A DNA stretch of 64,000 nucleotides from Heligmosomoides polygyrus polygyrus (taxonomy: Eukaryota; Nematoda; Chromadorea; Rhabditida; Heligmosomidae). A program made the translations under genes and the position numbers. Within the stretch, counting starts at the first letter, position 1. Each line of letters begins with the position of its first letter. The notes beneath the pieces are model-generated. The model saw only the letters and a program-made list of their open reading frames with translations. It searched no databases and was not told where the DNA came from. The stretch is taken from assembly GCA_947396885.1 (NCBI GenBank), contig OX377206.1:8625050-8689049 (forward strand). Direction: 5' to 3'. Below are positions 54,117-63,600 of this stretch, in pieces.

Positions 54117-55669
54117 TAGAGCCGGCTGCACAACCGACTTGAAGAAGTTCAGACGCGGCGCCTCGCTCACGGAGACACGAACTCCAGAAGGCGTACGGCG
54201 GGGCCAGCCCACACTCCGCACCCTTGAGAGTCGTTGTTTTTGCCCGATTCCCGAACTTAGCCATAACTCGCGGTTTTCGTGTCGGTCAATTGGTTCGCCA
54301 TGAATGGCCGACCGCAAAAAGAATCGAGTCAATACACCGGCACCTTTTCGGGGCGCCTACCGCCGTAGTAGTTAAGCTGCTGAGCCGCTGCTGAGCCGCT
54401 GCTTCTGCTGCTGCTGCTGGCGAGCCGAGCTAGTCGAGTGACCGAGTGAGCTCTCTCGACCGAGTTGCTGCTGCTGTTGCTGTTGCCGCTGCTGCTGTTG
54501 CTGCCGCCGGCGCTCGGCTCGTATTCAGAATTGCGTGCGACGGTAGTCCGACAAGGTGAGAACACTTGAAGCCGTTACCCGAGCCACCCTCTGGCGGGCT
54601 GTGTGTGTGGAGTGAGCGGGTGGAGGGCGACGGGGGTGCTGGTAGACGGATGTAGACGTGGCAACACCCTTTATCACGTCGTCGTCTGCACTCAAGTTCG
54701 TAGACGAGGACGAGGACGACGACAACGACGACTTTGGCTCCAGAACTCAGTGGGAGTGAGTGGCCAGATCGCGGCGACGTCGGGAGTGAGTGCGGTGGAC
54801 GGATGTGAGCGAAGCAAATTTCACGTGTACTTGTACTTTCACTTCACTACGCACCTGTGACAGACGAAGTTATAAATATTGTATTCTGAGTGGAATGCAT
54901 CCACGTCGCGCAGCGCCACCCTATGATGAACGGCAGGGAGTCTGTGAGCCGTCTTCTTTTGCCGCCAGAATGAGATCATCGTCGTCTTTGCTCCAGCTGC
55001 TCATCTTCCTTCCATCCTCCCCTCCCTCCATCTTCTATTTTTTTCATCCTCCCTCTCCCGAACTTCTATATGGGGTGATCATCACCAGCCATGAGAGCTT
55101 GTTTGTGTGACGATGTAGTGTGACGAGTGCTACACAAATTGAATTCAAAACTTGACCGCGAGTCGACTCCTCATAATATAGTAATATTATCCCACAGCCG
55201 CTCAGAAGCACTCACTCAAGCCTCTGCTGCCGCTGCTCCTCACGCTCATGCTCATGCTTGTGCTCGTGCTTCACTGCTCTAAACTACTGTGTATTGTGTC
55301 AATCCTTTTTCTATACACAGAATTTCTTCGATCTCGTACTATTTAAGCTAATGACAGACAAAGTAGATAGAGTAAACTGGCGAGTAGTAGAAACCCTTCG
55401 GCAATAATTAAGCGCTCTACGATCTGATTTTTATTCCTATTCGTTGCTTATTTTCTCGCAATAGTACACCCGACGAGGTGATGAACTTGCATGCACTTCC
55501 ACCTAAGTAGCGTTGAGTTTCTTTGATTTTTTCAGGGTTGCGCCATGTACTCTAAACACCGACATTTGCTGCATTATGCCGATCATTCTGATGGTAGCCT
55601 ACTCTAAAATATGCCTGCAGAATATTGAGCTCTTCATATTGGAAAAAGACTGATGGGATGAGACCTTGG
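54117..55669. other. Possible host exon region, low-complexity
   Basis: 54320-54790 is GC-rich with CTG/GCC triplet runs, distinct from the repeats around it. 54900-55110 and the rest show no motif. No identified gene. Confidence 0.35.
54329..54565 (-). CDS. Ser-rich open frame, possible host exon
   Basis: Not recognised. A 78-codon frame reads EYEPSAGGSNSSSGN, then VERAHSVTRLARLASSSS and QQLNYYGGRRPEK. The region beyond the Ser runs looks protein-like rather than random. A GAAAAG|GTGCCG donor-like site follows YYGGRRPEK. Ser codons in runs come from CTG-type triplet repeats, so a low-complexity artefact is possible. Confidence 0.22.
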   Translation of the reverse strand: MFSPCRTTVARNSEYEPSAGGSNSSSGNSNSSSNSVERAHSVTRLARLASSSSRSSGSAAAQQLNYYGGRRPEKVPVY

Positions 55670-55671
55670 TG

Positions 55672-55969
55672 CGCGTGTAGCGCAGTCGGAGGAGGCGCCG
55701 ACTGTCGCGTGCACCCGATACCAGGTTCCTGGTTCGGATTTCACGCCCAGGCCAACTAAGCCTTCCATCCGTCCGGGGTCGGTGAATTGGTACCAGACTT
55801 GTCTGGGAAGGATAGAGCGCTGACTTAATCATCGGCTGGCCACCGCAAGTCATTGTATGGCCAAATGCGCATTCAAATCGCCTCCACGATATCCCGTAGA
55901 AGTAGAATGCGTGGCGCATCCCAAAAAGGGATTGAATAACGCCGTCCTTTATCCTTTATCCTTTTCATG
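55672..55969 (+). mobile_element. SINE-A copy, near consensus
   Basis: GCGCGTGTAGCGCAGTCGG at the head, GGTTCGGATTTCACG at box B, and CCTTTATCCTTTATCC at the tail. A weak target duplication (ATGAGACC / ATGAGGCC) flanks it. Confidence 0.9.
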
Positions 55970-56282
55970 AGGCCCAGCTTTTTATGAGCCTGCCTAATTC
56001 TGGAATTTTTTACGTTTCCTGTAATACTCCTAAAATGTGTACCATGCTGGAATAAGCACACATTTCTTTATACTCTTGTTTTGGGAGAGTTGTCCACTTA
56101 TTTAAAATTCGTTTTTTTCAACTATGACACAATAAATGCAGAGTGCGCCACGCTTTCATTCACTTCGAAGAGAGCTGGGCTTGGTATATACATATAATAG
56201 AATAAATATATTCGTTTATTACACGGAAGTCCATGTTAGCTAACATGCTTCGTGCCTGCAAAAAAGAAGAATTGAGCTTAAG
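55970..56282. other. Unassigned sequence
   Basis: Nothing recognised. Confidence 0.4.
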
Positions 56283-56293
56283 TTGTTTTGGAA

Positions 56294-56590
56294 TGGGCGC
56301 GTGTAGTGCAACAGGAGGAAGCGCCGGCTGTCGCGTGCACCCGATACCAGGTTCCTGGTTCGGATTTCCCGCCCAGGCCAACCAAGCCTTCCAATTTTCC
56401 GGGGTCGGTGAATTGGTATCAGATCTGTCTGTGAAGGATAGAGCGCTGACCTGCTCATCGGCTGGCCACCGCAAGTCATTGTATGGCCGAATACGCGTTC
56501 AAATCGCTTCCACGACATCCTGTAGAAGTAGCATGCGTGGCGCATCCCAAAAGGGATTGAGTAACGTTGTTCTTTATCCTTTTTATTTTT
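56294..56590 (+). mobile_element. SINE-A copy with 11-bp TSD
   Basis: Flanked by TTGTTTTGGAA at 56283-56293 and 56591-56601. Box A changed to GTAGTGCAACAGG; box B intact. Tail CTTTATCCTTTTTAT. Confidence 0.92.
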
Positions 56591-56734
56591 TTGTTTTGGA
56601 ACACGGAGCTTTGAGCTTGTCTTTTTTGTATAGGACTTTTTTCTAGTCGTGAAGAATAGACTGTGCTAAGGATTGGCACAACAACTCTGTTTCAAAGGGT
56701 GTGGCTGTGTCACATGTTCTATAAATGTGTCGTT

Positions 56735-57240
56735 TTTTTGAACAGTCGAGCTCGAATATTTTCGACGACTTGATATCTGGAACACCCAAATTCAAGTACA
56801 TTCGAAAAATACGACTTTGCGAGAATTTGGTTTCGATTTTTTTTTAATTCGAGAGAGAATCACTTGAACACCTGCTCTAATATCTAACTTGGACATAGCT
56901 ACAATATTTACTGGTTCACGAATTTGTTCCGCATTTTAATGACATATTTTGAATCATTGAAGAGTTGTGGGTTCTTGAAAATTTCAGCTTAATCAAAAGT
57001 TCTGGGCACCGAAAATTTTAAATTGTAAAATAATCGAAAATGAACACATTTGATGGATGAGATTTTTTAAATAGCCGAATTTGAGTGCACTGGAAAACTC
57101 GATTTGATGAGGATTCGAATTCGAAAACATTCGAATTATTAGATTATTCAAATGTTTGATTTCGAGTATTCAAATTCGAAAAAAGAACCATTCGAATGAC
57201 TATTATTCGAATGGTTCTAGGTTATTCCAGCACAATTATT
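56735..57240. repeat. TTCGAA-rich repeat
   Basis: Degraded TTCGAA sequence. The right part ends ATTCCAGCACAATTATTG, a variant of the family terminus. Confidence 0.65.
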
Positions 57241-57332
57241 GTCAAGTGCAAATTTATAGATCCCGGAGGAATAGAAATGTTGGCTGGCCGGGCCGGAGCC
57301 GAACACTGTACATCGATTCAGGGTACGCGTGA

Positions 57333-57466
57333 GGCCTTGTTTAGTGTGCGCGCGATGCGCGACGCGATTCCATTTGTAGTGGCCGAATTGATCAATCGCG
57401 TCGCTCGATCAATTTGCCCACTACACATGCGTCGCGTCGCGCGTCGCGCGCACACTAAACAAGGCC
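57333..57466. mobile_element. Palindromic MITE (first of two abutting)
   Basis: GGCCTTGTTTAGTGTGCGCG and GCGCACACTAAACAAGGCC; TAA at 57467-57469 on the right, TGA on the left. Centre TTGATCAATCGCGTCGCTCG, the reverse complement of the centre at 25.9 kb. Confidence 0.88.
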
Positions 57467-57469
57467 TAA

Positions 57470-57784
57470 AGCCCTCCGCTCACTTTTGCGGCAGCCGCGT
57501 AAGCGGCAGAGGCCAGAACAGCCGCGTACGCGGCTTCCACTGCCGCGTGCTAGAGTTCAAGCGGCACTCCACCCGCTCGCTCAATCGCCAACGCGGCAAC
57601 GCGGTAACAATGCCTTGAAGGATTACTGCCGCGTATGCGGCACCGCGTCTACCGCATCTGCCGCGTGAGCGGCACATCAGCGCAGGCCGTGCGAGGCGAG
57701 TTTTGCCTCGCGCGGCGACTCTGCGTCTCTGCCCCATGCTTGAAGATAGGGCTGCCGCGTTGCCGCAAAAGTGTGCGGAGGGCT
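57470..57784. mobile_element. Palindromic MITE (second of two abutting)
   Basis: AGCCCTCCGCTCACTTTTGC and, from the right, AGCCCTCCGCACACTTTTGC; TAA at 57467-57469 (shared) and 57785-57787. Rich in GCCGCG and GCGGCA words. Confidence 0.85.
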
Positions 57785-57829
57785 TAAGGGTTGGCGCGTC
57801 TTCTGACTGAGCTACGCATGGCTTTATGC

Positions 57830-57925
57830 GAAACGCGCTTTCAAAATTACCCCGAAACATCTACAAACGGAATATGTGTCGCATTTTAGAAGGGAATTGG
57901 TCAATACCGACATTTATGTACGATT
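57830..57925 (+). mobile_element. SINE-A tail fragment
   Basis: GCTTTCAAAATTACC, ACATCTACAAACGGAATATG and AGAAGGGAATTGGTC follow SINE-A 3' order, highly diverged. Confidence 0.45.
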
Positions 57926-58621
57926 TGTTCTGAAATGAATGCTTGTCGTGCTTTGCTCGAAAGTGAAATCCTATTCACTGGCTCTCCGCTAACTTCTGCC
58001 CCTTCTACAACTGTATTACGAGGTCCAATAAAAATGTCCTTTTAATAGATTTTTTCTTCGGTCTGGGTCCAATTGCCATTGCTCTTTTGTGGCTTTGGCG
58101 TTGAAAAGAAAAAAATTTCACTTAAATTAAAGGCGCTTTTGTTTTATTCTGTGGAGTTGGCACAAGGTCAGCTTCGGCGCTGTTAGCCAACGTAATTCCA
58201 ATGAGGCCTGGCCTGCCTCGGTTTTCGGCATGGAACGGAATTACTCAGGATTTGTGGTCAACAAGGGCCATTGTATTCGAACAAGCACATATCGCCTTGT
58301 CGTCAATTGAATAACAAGCTCTCCGTCCCCTAAACGAACCTTACTAGCTGTAACCGATAAGTAGTATCCTATCGCTCACTCCGGTTCCGTTCGGTTAGCT
58401 TCCGACACATCACAGTAATCAGTCTATTCAGTTGTGTCATCTGGGTTGCTTTTCCATTCGTCGACTTCAACAACACGAAAACTAGGCGGGCCTGCATTAG
58501 CCGCTTCCCCTATGATGTGCAATGAAGTGATCTGACGGGTATGGACACCGGATGAACGTTTGAGACGAGAAAATATTATTTTCGGCGGTCGATGAGCCAA
58601 TATCGATATATGCTATTTCCA
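57926..58621. other. Unassigned sequence
   Basis: Nothing recognised. Confidence 0.4.
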
Positions 58622-58856
58622 CGGCGAATTTGACACTATTCCATACTTGCCCTCTCCCAAAAATTTCGAATAACCGAATATATTCGAATAGCGACAATTT
58701 TCGAATATTCGAAAATCGTCGCTATTCGGAAATCGCGTTTTTTCGAGCATCCGATTTCGAATACACTCGAAAATCACGTTTTTCCGAACGTTCGTGTACG
58801 AATGCTCGATTTCGAATAGAATTGTCCAAATTCGAATGCTCGAATATTGACTAGTG
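58622..58856. repeat. TTCGAA element with intact Helitron target
   Basis: Contains AATAACCGAATATATTCG then AATAGCGACAATTTTCG, the uninterrupted version of the site occupied by the Helitron at 45221-46527. Confidence 0.78.
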
Positions 58857-59390
58857 CACCATTATAAACTCTTCTAAGCAAGCCTAAGACTTTCGGAATC
58901 AGAGCGAACTCTTCCAAATCGAGATGAGCTTCTTCTACAATAAAATATAGACTCTCCAAAAAGATTGGAATAAGTCTTGTTCAAGAAAAATTTTACAATA
59001 ACTATTTTTGAGGTTTTAATTCACCTACACAATGAGTGAACACATTGTTTGAAATTTCATAAAATTCCTATTTTCTGGGGAAAAATGGCTTAAAACATGT
59101 TTTAAGTAGCATCTAGATTTTCCGTGAACCTCATCTCGAACGGTCAACTCTAAACAAAACAGAATGAATTCGATCGACATTGGTCTGCCGATCGATCTTG
59201 TTTAGTTGTTGTGAGGCTAGTCAATATAGATTTTTTATTGATCAATCGGCGTTGCCTCTGAAGCTGAATATTCCTCCGGGCGACATGAGAACATACTCAC
59301 GCAAAACCACTATGGAAACATTGACATTAACTTGGATGAAATTATCAATGTTAGTCGGCCGATCGATACTGTTTGTTGCTGTGAGATCTG
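58857..59390. other. Unassigned; GATCGAT-rich at right
   Basis: Ordinary sequence followed by early degraded units of the 324-bp repeat (TCGATCGACATTGG near 59170). Confidence 0.45.
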
Positions 59391-60290
59391 TCCACCGGTC
59401 AATATTCCCCCACTTTTCGTTCATCTCTAGAATATAAATGGTCGATCGACAGCGGTATGCAAATAATACGATTGGTAGATCATTGTCGATCGATATTGTT
59501 TGCTTGTTGTGAGGCTGGCAATTAGTCATCGTTCTGTAGATCAATAATGGTCATCCACTCGATGCTGCTTGTTTATTGTGAATTTTGTTCAAAGGCCAGC
59601 AATTTACCGCACCACCTCAAACAATCAGCTCTGGACAAAAATCAAAATGCAGATAATGCCGATTGGTAGATCATTGTCGATCGATACTGTTTGTTGCTGT
59701 GAGATCTGTCCACCGGTCAATATTCCCCCACTTCTCCAGACGGTCATCTCTAGAATAAAATCGATCGATCGACAGCAGTATGCAAATAATACCGATTGGT
59801 AGATCATTGTCGTTCGATATAGTTTGCTTGTTGTGAGGCTGGCAATTAGTCATCGTTCTGTAGATCAATAATGGTCATCCACTCGATGCTGCTTGTTTAT
59901 TGTGAATTTTGTTCAAAGGCCAGCAATTTACCGCACCACCTCAAACAATCAGCTCTGGACAAAAATCAAAATGCAGATAATGCCGATTGGTAGATCATTG
60001 TCGATCGATACTGTTTGTTGCTGTGAGATCTGTCCACCGGTCAATATTCCCCCACTTCTCCAGACGGTCATCTCAAGAATAAAATCGATCGATCGACAGC
60101 AGTATGCAAATAATACCGATTGGTAGATCATTGTCGATCGATATTGTTTGCTAGTTGTGAGGCTGACAATTAGTCATCGGTTCTCTCGATCAACAATGGT
60201 CATCTACTCGATGCTGCTTGCTTATTGTGAATTCTGTTCAAAGGCCAACAATTTTCCGCACCACCTGAAATGATCAGCTCTGGAGAAAAA
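59391..60290. repeat. ~324-bp tandem repeat, nearly three copies
   Basis: CCACCGGTCAATATTCCCCC starts copies at 59391, 59711 and 60035 (spacing 320 and 324). The second and third copies share long identical stretches, so at least one duplication is recent. Internal GATTGGTAGATCATTGTCG recurs within each copy. Confidence 0.9.
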
Positions 60291-60323
60291 TCGATAAATT
60301 TCTCCAGAGCTGATCATTTCAGG
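60264..60323. repeat. Perfect 25-bp inverted repeat
   Basis: Left arm 60264-60288 (CCTGAAATGATCAGCTCTGG...) and right arm 60299-60323 are exact reverse complements around the 10-bp spacer AATCGATAAA. It marks the right border of the tandem array. Confidence 0.95.
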
Positions 60324-60622
60324 CGTCGGATCGATCGGCACAAAAAGAATCTTCTATAATATTTTCATCTTTACTCTTTTCAAAGTCCGTGGAGAAAACA
60401 GCAATTTTTAGCTTCTGTGGATTGATCCATTCGATAATAAAGTTTCAGTAGAATTCTCCTATAGCGAGCGCCTTCGTCCATTTCAAAACCAAGTATTCCA
60501 ATTGCCAACTTGCACGGCGCATTCGTTTTCTGTGTAATACCCTGACAATGTTGTCTTAACAGCTACACTGATCATCCGTCAATAGCATCGCTTCTTGAAA
60601 CACGGAAAAGATCCGATTTTTT

Positions 60623-60904
60623 ATGTTTGACAACTGTTGTAACCTGATCGCGGTGGATTGTGTCAGGCTGGCGTTTCGTGAAGTGAATTTCTCGCTAACA
60701 CCGTTTTTTCGTCGGGCGAGCGGTCTTCAGCGATTCTCATTCTTCGATCATCTCACAGTGCGCTATGTTAATACTCATCTTCAACTGCTGTTTGTGAATT
60801 GTCGTGAAATTGAAGCGTTGAATTTATTCCGTTCCTCTCGGATAGGACCGAACGTCAAAGCCGTTGTCGACATTTATCTCAGTCTATCAAAACTTTCTTC
60901 ATAA
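60623..60904 (+). CDS. Possible LRR-type exon, unassigned
   Basis: A 93-codon frame with F/L/N-rich spacing (FDNCCNLIAVDCVRLAF, then LQRFSFFDHLTVRY and NCREIEALNLFRSS) that loosely resembles leucine-rich repeats of nematode F-box/LRR proteins. No clear splice borders. It may belong with the F-box-like segment 70 bp downstream, though the usual order is F-box first. Could be chance. Confidence 0.22.
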   Translation: MFDNCCNLIAVDCVRLAFREVNFSLTPFFRRASGLQRFSFFDHLTVRYVNTHLQLLFVNCREIEALNLFRSSRIGPNVKAVVDIYLSLSKLSS

Positions 60905-60944
60905 CGATGCATCATGATTAACTGTCATCTCAAGAAATCAGCTA

Positions 60945-61037
60945 GAGGTCGATTTTCTAGCATTCAACATTTTGGCAATTTTACCTCATGAACTGTTGGA
61001 ATACGTTTTTTACAACCTACATTCGACACGGCGAGAT
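60945..61037 (+). pseudogene. F-box-like segment
   Basis: FNILAILPHELLEYVFYNLH followed by STRRDF and a stop resembles the F-box core (LPxELLxxIFxxL), which in nematodes binds SKP1 in SCF ubiquitin ligases. An acceptor-like GATTTTCTAG (60951-60960) precedes it. The TAA right after RRDF and the absence of a continuing domain argue for a relic, or for an exon misread. Confidence 0.35.
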
Positions 61038-61155
61038 TTCTAAGAAATTCAGAAAACAAGGTCATGTCGGCGACAGGTCTGTGGATTAAAAGAAGAGATC
61101 TATGACTTGAATTCTACGCTTTTTGTACTTACTTGAATGTAGCGGTGTGCTATTA

Positions 61156-62422
61156 CGTTGGTGCATAAGTTCTCGGACATTTGGGGCATGAAATATTTAT
61201 TATCATAACATACGAACAACAATATCAAATCATTTGAAGTAACCACCCTTTACATCAATTGTCTTTCGCCAACGTGCTGGTAAGTCATGGATGCCTTTTC
61301 TCCAAAACGTGGCCGGTTGCGATTCGAAAAATGTGAGCAGCGCCTCCTTGACATCCTCTCGGTTCCTAAATTGCTGGCCGTCCAAATAGCGTTGAAGGCT
61401 TGAAAACAAACGATAATCAGAAGGAGCGAGATCTGATGAGTAACGTGGATGTGGAAGAACGGTCCATCCGTAGCCCGCCAACTCAGCAGCCGTCGCTCTA
61501 GCAATATGCGGTCAGCGTTGTCGTGTTGAAAATACACCTTCACTTGCTCTCCTCGTGTGGTTTGAAGGTGGGCCCTCAACTTCCTCAGTTGGTTGACGTA
61601 AACCTCTGCCGTCACTGTTATCCCTTCGTCCAGCAGCTCCCAGTATTCTACGCCAAGAACGCTCCACCAAATGCATAGCATCACCCTTTTCACGTGAAGG
61701 TCGGGTTTCGGAACGTCCCCTGCCTCTCCTGTTGCGTCAACCACTGTGCACGCCGGTGATAATTAGAGTAGAGTATCCACTTCTCATCACCGGTGACAAG
61801 GTTGTCCAGCCATCCGTGGGTACGTCTGAGGGTAAGGAGAGACAGAGCGACATCGGCTCTGCGATCCATGTCATGTTGTGTCAAGTCGTGAGGTACCCAG
61901 CGACCCAATTTTTGCCCCTTGCCAATCGACTTCAATCCTCGAGCGACTGTTGAGTGACTAACACCAAGAGTGCTTGATAGTTCGCGAGTGGTTTGGTATG
62001 GGTCCGCTTCCACTCTACTGCGGAGGCCATCCAAATCCAGTGTCATCGGGCGCCCTTCTCGTTCATTATCTTCAACGGAGAATTCACCAACTGCAAACTT
62101 CGAGAGCCACTGGTACACAGTGCTTCGGGCAGGAGCACTCTCGTTGTAAACATCCTTCAGGCGACGATACGATTCGTTGGCATTGAGGCCAGATTGGTGC
62201 AGGAATAACATGACGTGCCGAATATGCGTCTCAGTTGGGATGAATTGCTTAGCCATAATAGCTGACGTTAACAGCGCAGAAGTAAATGTTAGGAACGGTT
62301 TTGTAGCCCTTTCCTTTCTCAATCGATCGATCATTTACGCGTTGATACATGTGGGAAATTTGGCGGGAAAATGCGCTTTCAATTCAGGAGGGATCAAATG
62401 TCCGAGAACTTATGCACCAACC
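61156..62422 (-). mobile_element. Mariner transposon, 1267 bp
   Basis: Inverted ends share TTGGTGCATAAGTTCTCGG and continue to 26 identical bp. TA lies at 61154-61155 and 62423-62424. The outermost two bases differ (CG against GG). Length and TA target are standard for mariner. Confidence 0.93.
61230..62256 (-). pseudogene. Mariner transposase with two 1-nt deletions
   Basis: The transposase binds the ends and moves the element with a D,D34D catalytic core. From MAKQFIPTETHIRH the first frame covers the helix-turn-helix DNA-binding half (VMLFLHQSGLNANESYRRLK; TLGVSHSTVARGLK) and the first catalytic Asp in LVTGDEKWILYS. The second frame has PDLHVKRVMLCIWW and the second Asp in VYFQHDNAD. The third has LPHPRYSSDLAPSDYRLF with the third Asp, ending DVKGGYFK. 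The frames change near 61742 (QW|VDATGEAG) and near 61509 (HDNA|RPHIARAT), each explained by one missing base. All three catalytic Asp remain. About 340 residues, the usual size. Confidence 0.92.
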
Positions 62423-62424
62423 TA

Positions 62425-63056
62425 ATATTTTGAGTTGCCGTTCCGAGAGTGATATCAATTTATTTGCCAAATCACGACATATTTTCAACAGATATTCATA
62501 TTTATTTTGTTTTTGCATTCTCGTTGGTACGTTCTGCTCTAATCCGCTAACTTTTCTAGACTTTATTTCGAATTCACCAGCATTAAGTCATCACTTGCCA
62601 AAAATGATCATTGGGTGACCAAGAAGCTTCGCGATTTTTCTAGGAGGCCAGTTCTTATCCATTTTTCCCAAAACATTTCACTTTGCTGGTCATGATACGA
62701 TCTTTCTTATGACCAGAATTTTAAAAGTTGTCGTTATTTTCCACTAAAAAGGGAGACCGGAGAATGTACTCCATTTCTCGGGGCGCCAAATCATAGAATG
62801 CAGACTAAGTCATGGCCAACAAAGTGGAATGTTTCGCGAAGGCACTGGATAAGAATAACCTTCATTCCCCTATGCAAGAATATGTTTAGATTGCATAATT
62901 GCAGGAGATTTTTTGATGCTTTAAATCCTGGGCTAATTTGTGAATAGCTTATTCGGGCTTAGCCTGCACCTTTTCCTCTAGACGACCACTGAATCTGACA
63001 GAGGCATTGTTTCAATTTAAAGATCTCCATCTGTGGCTCGAAGAGTGTTATGTCTG
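62425..63056. other. Unassigned sequence
   Basis: AT-rich with no motif. Confidence 0.4.
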
Positions 63057-63067
63057 TACTTTGCTTT

Positions 63068-63361
63068 CGGAAACGTGAAATGCATCCGGAGGAGGCGCCG
63101 TCTGTCGCGTGCACCCGATACCAGGTTCCTGGTTCGGATTTCCCGCCCATGCCGACCAAGCCTTCCTTCCCTCCGAAATCTGTCAATTAGTGCCAGGCTT
63201 GTCTGGGAAGGATAAAGCGCTGACTTGCTCGTTGGCTGATCAACGCAAGTAATTGTTTGGCCAAATATTGATTCAAATCACTTCCACGACATCCTGTAGA
63301 AGTAGAATGCATGGCGCATCCCAAAAGGGAATCGGTAACGCGGTTCTCTATCTTCATCCTT
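63068..63361 (+). mobile_element. SINE-A copy with 11-bp TSD
   Basis: TACTTTGCTTT at 63057-63067 and 63362-63372. Box A is degraded (GAAATGCATCCGGAGG); box B GGTTCGGATTTCCC is intact. Confidence 0.92.
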
Positions 63362-63424
63362 TACTTTGCTTTTGATTTTTAGATATTTTTCATAACATAG
63401 AGGCTAAATGTTGCTCCAGGACGT

Positions 63425-63600
63425 TTTATCGAGATCAAAACTTGTGCCAGGCGGGAATCGAACCCGCACCTCCTGCTATCCGGGCAGCGATGCTAGCCTT
63501 ATACCACCGGCGCTTGGTGGTATAAGGCTATCATCGCTGCCCGGAAAGCAGGAGGTGCGCATTTAACATCCTGCAACAATATATCCTCTATATCTTAGTG
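63425..63600. repeat. Inverted pair of tRNA-like SINE-B modules
   Basis: A minus-strand module (about 63440-63510) has a T-arm GCGGGTTCGATTCCCGC and an arm CTGCCCGGATAGCAG. It is followed by its own inverted copy (63512-63580: TTGGTGGTATAAGGCTA, then GCTGCCCGGAAAGCAGG). The acceptor ends pair poorly, so it is not a normal tRNA gene. Confidence 0.7.

Larger units (their letters stand above)
57258..57820 (-). mobile_element. SINE-A head region split by two MITEs
   Basis: CCCGGAGGAATAGAAATG and GGAGCCGAACACTG (57258-57330) and GGCGCGTCTTCTGACTGAGC (57790-57815) are parts of one minus-oriented SINE-A head. The two abutting MITEs lie between. Confidence 0.6.

Noticed and set aside
59569..60126. 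Two identical 77-codon frames as duplicated genes
   Set aside because: They are identical because the 324-bp repeat unit is duplicated; the frame has no domain, and its opposite strand is equally open.
63440..63510. A tRNA gene on the minus strand
   Set aside because: The T-arm and anticodon-like arm fold, but the acceptor ends pair badly, and the module is a repeat with an inverted copy beside it. Treated as a tRNA-derived SINE part.
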